Assembly (NCBI RefSeq): GCF_021869535.1
Contig: NW_026262668.1
Span: forward strand, 22,945,732 to 23,009,731
Reading direction: 5' to 3'
Length of the DNA: 64,000 nucleotides
Origin: Mytilus californianus
Lineage: Eukaryota > Mollusca > Bivalvia > Mytilida > Mytilidae
Shown piece by piece: positions 58,661 through 64,000 of this stretch. The translations under genes were made by a program, and so were the position numbers. Position 1 is the first letter of the stretch, and each line of letters starts with the position of its first letter. Under the pieces are notes generated by a model. That model made no database searches. It was not told the origin of the DNA and worked only from the letters and a program-made list of their open reading frames with translations.

Positions 58661-58693
<33 letters not shown>
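58661..58693 (+). repeat. (ATT)n tract between the two heads of E16
   Basis: About eleven ATT units directly before ATGGCACCC; this is the tract into which the inner element inserted. Confidence 0.9.
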
Positions 58694-58827
58694 GGCACCC
58701 TCAACGGAGTTGGGGTGACATATTGTTATTGTTCGTTTCTTTTTTTCTTATTATTAAATTTATTCTTCCACACTTTTTTGTCCATGCTATTTCTCAGAAT
58801 TGGCTTGAACAATATTGATGGAACTAT

Positions 58828-60969
58828 CACTACAAAAGTCAAAAAGTCTGAAAAGACCAGTTTTTGTCTGAATTTGCATGAATTTTTACTCGACATTCTT
58901 AATTTGTCTGAATAATTTTTAAAAATTCTTGACATAGTATGAATTTGTCTAATAAGGTTCTTGATTTTTCTTGACAAGTGTCTTGACAAGTGTCTTGACA
59001 GTATGAACATTGTCTTAAAATTTCTCGACACTTCCTGTATCATCTGATAAGAGTCTGGATTAGTCTCGACCAATTCTTGACTGTCTTAAATTTGTCTCGA
59101 TCTGTCTTGACATTCTAAATAATGTCTGAATATGTCTCGACATATTCTTGACATTCTAAATAATGTCTGAATATGTCTCGACACATTCTTGACAGTCTTA
59201 AATATGTCTTGACACTATCTCAACAGTATAAATTTCGCCTGAAATGTGAACAGACTTATTCTGCACAGTTTATGACATTCTATTGCTGTTATATACTCCT
59301 TTTTATTATGGCTAAACTAAACTTTGAAGAATCAAGGATTAATTTGGTATATATAGTAAGATACCCTTTTGGTGCAACTAAGTTGTAATACCCTGAATAA
59401 TCCCCTATGTAGTTTAATTTTGATTTATTTTTATTAAACATTTAAGTAATTGTTTTCACTTGGAATATAAGTAGAAGGTATTGACAAACAGCATTTAGAT
59501 TTTTGCCATTCGCAAAACTGCCAGTCAAATTTGCTTTACTAAAATGGGTGTCTTGTATCTCTTTTGGACCCCACAATTCATCTTTTGGGTTTGTGTAGCT
59601 AAAAAAAGAGGGGGGGGGCTTTCGTTTAGGTCAAAGAATTTGTTCCAATCTTGATTCAAAAACCTTATTCATTTTTTAGAACAACCCAAAAACATTTTTT
59701 ATTCAAATTTGAGTGTTGAATTTTATAATTTTTTATCAAAAATAAATATTAATAAATAATAAAAAAAACTCCTTCCTGAAAAGAAAAAAATGTTTAGATC
59801 TATATTATGCATGTCTGTTTGAGAACCATTTCTATAGAAATCATTGATGGGAGTCATGCGACCCATTATAAATACCTTTTTTTTATTATTCCTGGAGTAG
59901 ATAATAATTTTCTTTTAATCTTTGGGAATTGTTCAATTTGTTTTTATGTTAAAATAATTAACTTCATAATTTTGATGAAGAAAATCCATTTCAATTCAAT
60001 TTTTTTTCATCAAAATGATGATTTTCATTTTCATCTATCAACAAACTTTTTAAATTGTAGTGGCATGGTCGGTCAACTGATAAGTTGTATGGCTGATTAC
60101 AGGTAAAGCAATAACTTCTATTTGACAGTTGCGTGTACTCTGGGGTGTGGAATACCTTAATTTTATGGGGAACATCCTGTCCATGTGTAATACTTAATAT
60201 ATTCCAACAGATGACATTACACAAATTTTTCTTCTGTTAAATGAATGATTTGTATATCATAATTTACTATTTATATAAACCACATTTTGGTATAATAATT
60301 ATTTACCATATCAACATTGAATATTATGAATGTAGAATGAAATATGTCTACAGTATGATTGGTTTGAATCATTTAATTTATAAGATTTAGGAATCAAAAT
60401 TTGTAATTATTTAAAAACCCACATTGAAATTGTTTTATATCAACACAACCACATTTGAATTATTTTATACTTTAGATTTCATAGCCATATTTGCATTTGT
60501 AAAAATATTTATATACCCAAATTTTCAATAATTTTACATGCCCAACTTTTATTTTTGTTGTAAAGAAGTGTAACTTGAAACAACAGTATATCATATAAAG
60601 AGAAATAAAGATTAAAGTTATATCATGAATATTGGTCATGATTTGTAAAACTCAGAACTGTCAAGTAAATTTAAGACACGATTCAAAATGTTCAGAATAT
60701 GTCAAGCCATACTGAGAAAAAATAAGAATGTCGAGAATATGTCGAGAAATTTCAAGACAGTATTCAAATGTCAAGAATTTGTCAAGAAATTTTAAGACCA
60801 TATTCAGAATGTCGAGAATATGTCGAGTAAATTTCATACAAATTTAATATAAATGAGAATTTGTCAAGAAAAATTAAGACACAAGTCATACTTTTGGAGA
60901 ATGTCGAGTAAAAGTTCATGCAAATTAAGACAAAAACTGGTCTTTTCAGACTTTTAGACTTTTGTAGTG
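58828..60969. mobile_element. 2142-bp CACTA-type non-autonomous DNA transposon
   Basis: Ends begin CACTACAAAAGTC and finish GACTTTTGTAGTG. The inverted repeats extend through AAAGACCAGTTTTTGTCT with one small difference. A 3-bp TAT duplication flanks it (58825-58827, 60970-60972), and the related site in E8 (52485-52495, AACTATACCAT) shows the target without it. Inside each end is a subterminal array: TGTCTCGACA/TGTCTTGACA motifs at 58930-59225 and their inverse (TGTCGAGA, GTCAAGA) at 60655-60915. CACTA ends, 3-bp duplication and subterminal motif arrays are the known signature of the superfamily. The core (59230-60650) is AT-rich with no transposase. Confidence 0.88.
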
Positions 60970-61659
60970 TATACCATAATGTAGACCACTATATAAAATT
61001 GTGCAATCGGGGTATGGCATCATCAAGATGGCTGCCGTTGCCATGGAAACTGAAAAAATGTTAAAAAAAATGCAAATTCTAAATCTTTCGTTATAAGAGG
61101 CAATCTCTTAAAAGTTGATGCAAATGTTGGCAGTGATGCCCTGAGGAACCAACAGTACTTGGAATTTTCAAAATGGCTGCCATTACCATGGAAACTGGAG
61201 AAAAGTTTAACATTGACCCTATGGAAAAAACATCAAACCAGCATTTTCTAAGGAAAATAAGATCAAACTCAAAAAAACATCATAAATATATAACATGACA
61301 TAAGTCAATGTTGCAACTGTTGTTGGGATTTTCCAAATGGACACCGTAACCATGGAAACAACAAAAATATCCAAAAATTTCAAAATGGTCTAAATTAAAT
61401 GAAACTTATAATAAATGGTAACTGACAATTGGAGATAATACTTTGGACTTCGGAATTTCTAAAACGGCCACCGTTGCCATGGAAACTGCAAAAATAAAAA
61501 TAAAAAATAAAAATGTTACAAATTTTCCGAAAATTTACAGACAAATTTGTTGTAATGCATTTAAGTGCTTTGTCTGTTTTTAATTTTCAAAATGGCTGCA
61601 GTTTAGTAGGAATGTTGGAAGGGTGCCATCCGCTATTGCTTGCAATGGTAAATCTAGTT

Positions 61660-63008
61660 ATTATTATTTTTCATCCACCTAATTTTGTCCGCCAGTTTTC
61701 TCAGAGCCAAAGGAACCAATTTAGATGATGGGGCACTATATCAAGGAACCCTGACTTTCGAGTTGCAGTGCAACTTTGGAACTAAAAAATGGCTGCCGTT
61801 ACCATGGAAACAGAAAAAAATGTGAAAAAAAATAAAAATTGCAAATCCATTAAATCTTTCATTATGGGACCCAACTGGATGAAACTTTAGTGGAATGTAG
61901 CCTGGTATGCCAAGATGTGTTGACCATATTTAGAAATTCCAAAATGGCTGCCATTACCATGGAAACTGGAGAAACATTTACCATTAGCCCCTATGGGAAA
62001 TTCTTAAAAGTAGTATTTACTCACTTCTAATGGTAGGTCAAATTCCATGATTCTTTCATGGTATATTTCTGGTCATCTGTCAAAGTGGCATTTGTCTTTA
62101 AAATTTTAGAATCGGTCACTGTTACCATGGAAACAGCATAAATATAAAAAATGTTCAAAAATTTCAAAATGCTCCAAACTTGATAAAACTTCACAGAAAT
62201 GTCAACTGAGATGTGCAGAGTTGCTATTTGTCTTTGGAATTTTCAAAATGGCCGCCGTTGCCATGGAAACAGCAAAAAAAAAACCAACATAAAACACCTC
62301 GTAAATTTGAGGCAAAATTATGTAATCAAGAGTATGTGCATACGATCAAATACAAATCTGTACTGCAAAACATGTTCTTGAATATGCTAGAAGAAAAAAA
62401 TATATAATTTAACGTGCTTCTATTCTATACAAAAATCGTGCTTTGAAGAAAAAATCGCCACCGAGAGAGAGAGAAACACTAAGAGTACATATTAGTGACA
62501 TTTCTGTACTTGCATTAAAGTACACATCCGTGAATCACACACCTGCTAAAATATACACATTAGCTGAAATCAATCGATGAACGTGTAATTTAATTGTACA
62601 AGATAAGATATATGTATCGTGTGAAACGCGAGCTATTAAAGAACAAAAATGAACAGTTAGTATGCCGCTCCGTCAATATATACACATGTTGTCTGTCCAA
62701 GGTCCCCTCTAAAAAGAATATAAAAGTCCACGATAATATACTTGCGCATCACGTGACGCTACGTTCTTCCTCGCGCGTGGGTCTAATTTTAGATTCTAAA
62801 GAATTCCCAAACTATGTTTAGAACTCAAACTTATTCTACGGGAAGAGAAAAACGGGGGGGGGGGGGGGAGATCAAAGATATGCCAATTCCAGCATGTATA
62901 ATAGATGTGCAATTTGACTTTGGTACACTCAAAATAGTTGCTGCTACTGTGACAATGTCCAGTACAGGGTGACATTCTCCGCTGTTGCTTGCAATAGCAA
63001 ATCTAGTT
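61660..63008 (+). mobile_element. Array element E17, headless remainder of the outer element of E16
   Basis: Starts ATTATTATTTTTCATCCACC, the continuation of a (TTA)n tract. It closes with GGGTGACAT (62967-62975), the inverse of the ATGTCACCC head at 58600, then a GCTGTTGCTTGCAATAGC hairpin and CTAGTT. It is interrupted at about 62290-62880. Confidence 0.8.
62290..62880. other. Unrelated segment inside E17
   Basis: About 590 bp, GC-richer in places (ATCACGTGACGCTACG at 62748, TCGCGCGTGGG), ending in a G run at 62855-62869. No matched ends were found. The frame at 62594-62821 (75 codons) has no domain. It could be a captured host fragment or another element. Confidence 0.5.
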
Positions 63009-64000
63009 ATTATTATTCTTCCTAACCTTAATTTGTCCGACCATTTTCTTCCAAGCCTTAAATGATGGAAACTTTATATTTGGTATGATGTTGGGGTAGT
63101 ATCCCTAGGGGTGCATTCACTTTTTTTTATTTCAAATGGGGGTCAACTTGGCACTATTTGGGGGCCGGAACATGGGTGGGGTCATTTTTCGACTATTGAT
63201 TCGCTACTGGTAGAACCTTTAAGTTTTTTGTAATACAAGAGACCGATGTCCAGGTGTCCATTCCACATTTTTTATTTCAGCCCGGGGTCATCTTGGCATT
63301 ATTTTAGGGGGTCAATTTTCATGGAACGTTCTAGAACAATAGTCATGTGATTAGTCATGTGATAGTGTTGAATTTTTCCTATGTACTTTTTATGTTATAT
63401 AATGATAGATTATTACAGGTAGCACCATATGTAGCTGTAATCTGACTGGAATTTTAAAAATGGCTGCCATTACCATGGAAACTGCAAAATGTGAATTATT
63501 TTAAAAATGCTTCAAATTTAATGAAATTTTACAGAGATGTTAACGAGTGTATGTAGATTTTGAATTTGACTTTGGAATTTCCAAAATGGCCGCCGTTGCA
63601 ATGGAAACAACAAAAATGCGAAAAATCCAGATTTGGGCCAATCTTTATGAAACTTGACAGTAATGTGACCTGTCATGTGTAGATGTGCCATCCGACTTTG
63701 GAATTTTCAAAATGGCTGCCGTTACCATGGAAACTGCAAAAATGTCAAAAAATTCAAAATGCTTCAAACTTAATAAAACTTTACACAAATGTTGACTGTC
63801 TTATGTAAATGTGGCATTTGACTTTGGAATTTCTAAAATGGCCACCGTAACCATGAAAACACGAATTCCTAAATTTGAAAATTGGTCAAATTTTTATGAA
63901 ACTTGAAAGTAATGTGACCTGTCACGTGTAGATGTGATGTCCGACTTTGAAATTTCAAAATGGCTGCCGTTATAATGAAAATAGCAGAACAATGGTTGGG
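63009..64000 (+). mobile_element. Array element E18, headless, runs off the window
   Basis: Starts ATTATTATTCTTCC and TTTGTCCGACCATTTTC. Collinear with E3 without its insertion. The window ends at GCAGAACAATGGTTGGG, where E3 has its last body repeat before the class II tail. Confidence 0.8.

Larger units (their letters stand above)
58600..61659 (+). mobile_element. Array element E16, double head, interrupted by a CACTA element
   Basis: Outer head ATGTCACCCGATCG at 58600, then (TTA)11 or so, inner head ATGGCACCC at 58692. The body is broken at 58825-60972 by the CACTA-type insertion and resumes at TATACCATAATG. It closes with GGGTGCCAT (61621-61629), the inverse of the inner head, hairpin GCTATTGC-TT-GCAATGGT and CTAGTT. 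Confidence 0.85.

Noticed and set aside
43848..64000. Simple satellite DNA explanation for the right-hand array
   Set aside because: Elements belong to at least three end families with different bodies and lengths, and several are split by other insertions; a single satellite unit cannot explain this, although one dimer is tandemly duplicated.

Overview
This window looks like nuclear DNA of a marine bivalve, most probably a mussel (Mytilus-like). It is AT-rich, has no compact protein-coding genes, and is built mostly from repeats. Several repeats carry sequence I associate with mussel genomes, such as the GATGTGGTATGATTGCC...GAGACAAC and GGCTCCTGACTTGGGACAGG...GGGGTTAAACATG blocks. Others, such as GGGACATAACTC and AGGTCAAGGTCA blocks and AGCTCACCTGACC heads, are common in bivalves. 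The organism call rests on recognition and was not checked against a database. I found no intact host gene. The best coding candidates are two possible first exons (1937-2074 and 22191-22212) and a broken SAM-domain-like reading frame (19600-20504).

Layout. 1-4945: two related blocks of a 366-bp tandem repeat packed with nuclear-receptor half-sites; the second is a minus-strand rolling-circle-type element (3495-4826) behind a stack of head hairpins. 5265-12200: a 3' retroelement fragment, a composite repeat with two nested elements (6936-7870, 8038-9125), an inverted-repeat MITE, a tRNA-derived SINE and another element (11340-12200). 12201-25282: sparse AT-rich sequence with a 145-bp palindrome, retroelement 3' ends, TTAA- and TA-type MITEs and the broken reading frame.

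25283-43847: an 18.5-kb tandem array of eleven units sharing a core of about 585 bp but carrying one of two cassettes, in the order A A A B B A B B B B A. A 4146-bp higher-order repeat (A-B-B) is visible. The sixth unit holds a 4070-bp TTAA-flanked insertion whose empty site is preserved in the third unit.

43848-64000: about 20 kb of head-to-tail and nested non-autonomous elements, all on the plus strand. Each complete element opens with a hairpin head (ATGGCACCC, ATGTCACCC or AAGTCGCC type) followed by a (TTA)n tract. It closes with the reverse complement of its own head, then a small hairpin, then CTAGTT. The head and closing sequences change together between families, and new elements sit in the (TTA)n tract of older ones, so the region reads like nested brackets. 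The bodies repeat a combined YY1-like and RFX X-box-like motif (AAAATGGCYGCCGTTACCATGGAAAC, about fifty copies by eye). A 2142-bp CACTA-type element with 3-bp target duplication and subterminal repeats (58828-60969) and an AGCTCACCT-type element (46378-47661) are inserted in the array, each with an empty-site counterpart in this window.

No cellular pathway can be read from the window. Its interest lies in transposon architecture and array evolution, and in the dense transcription-factor-like motifs that the elements spread.
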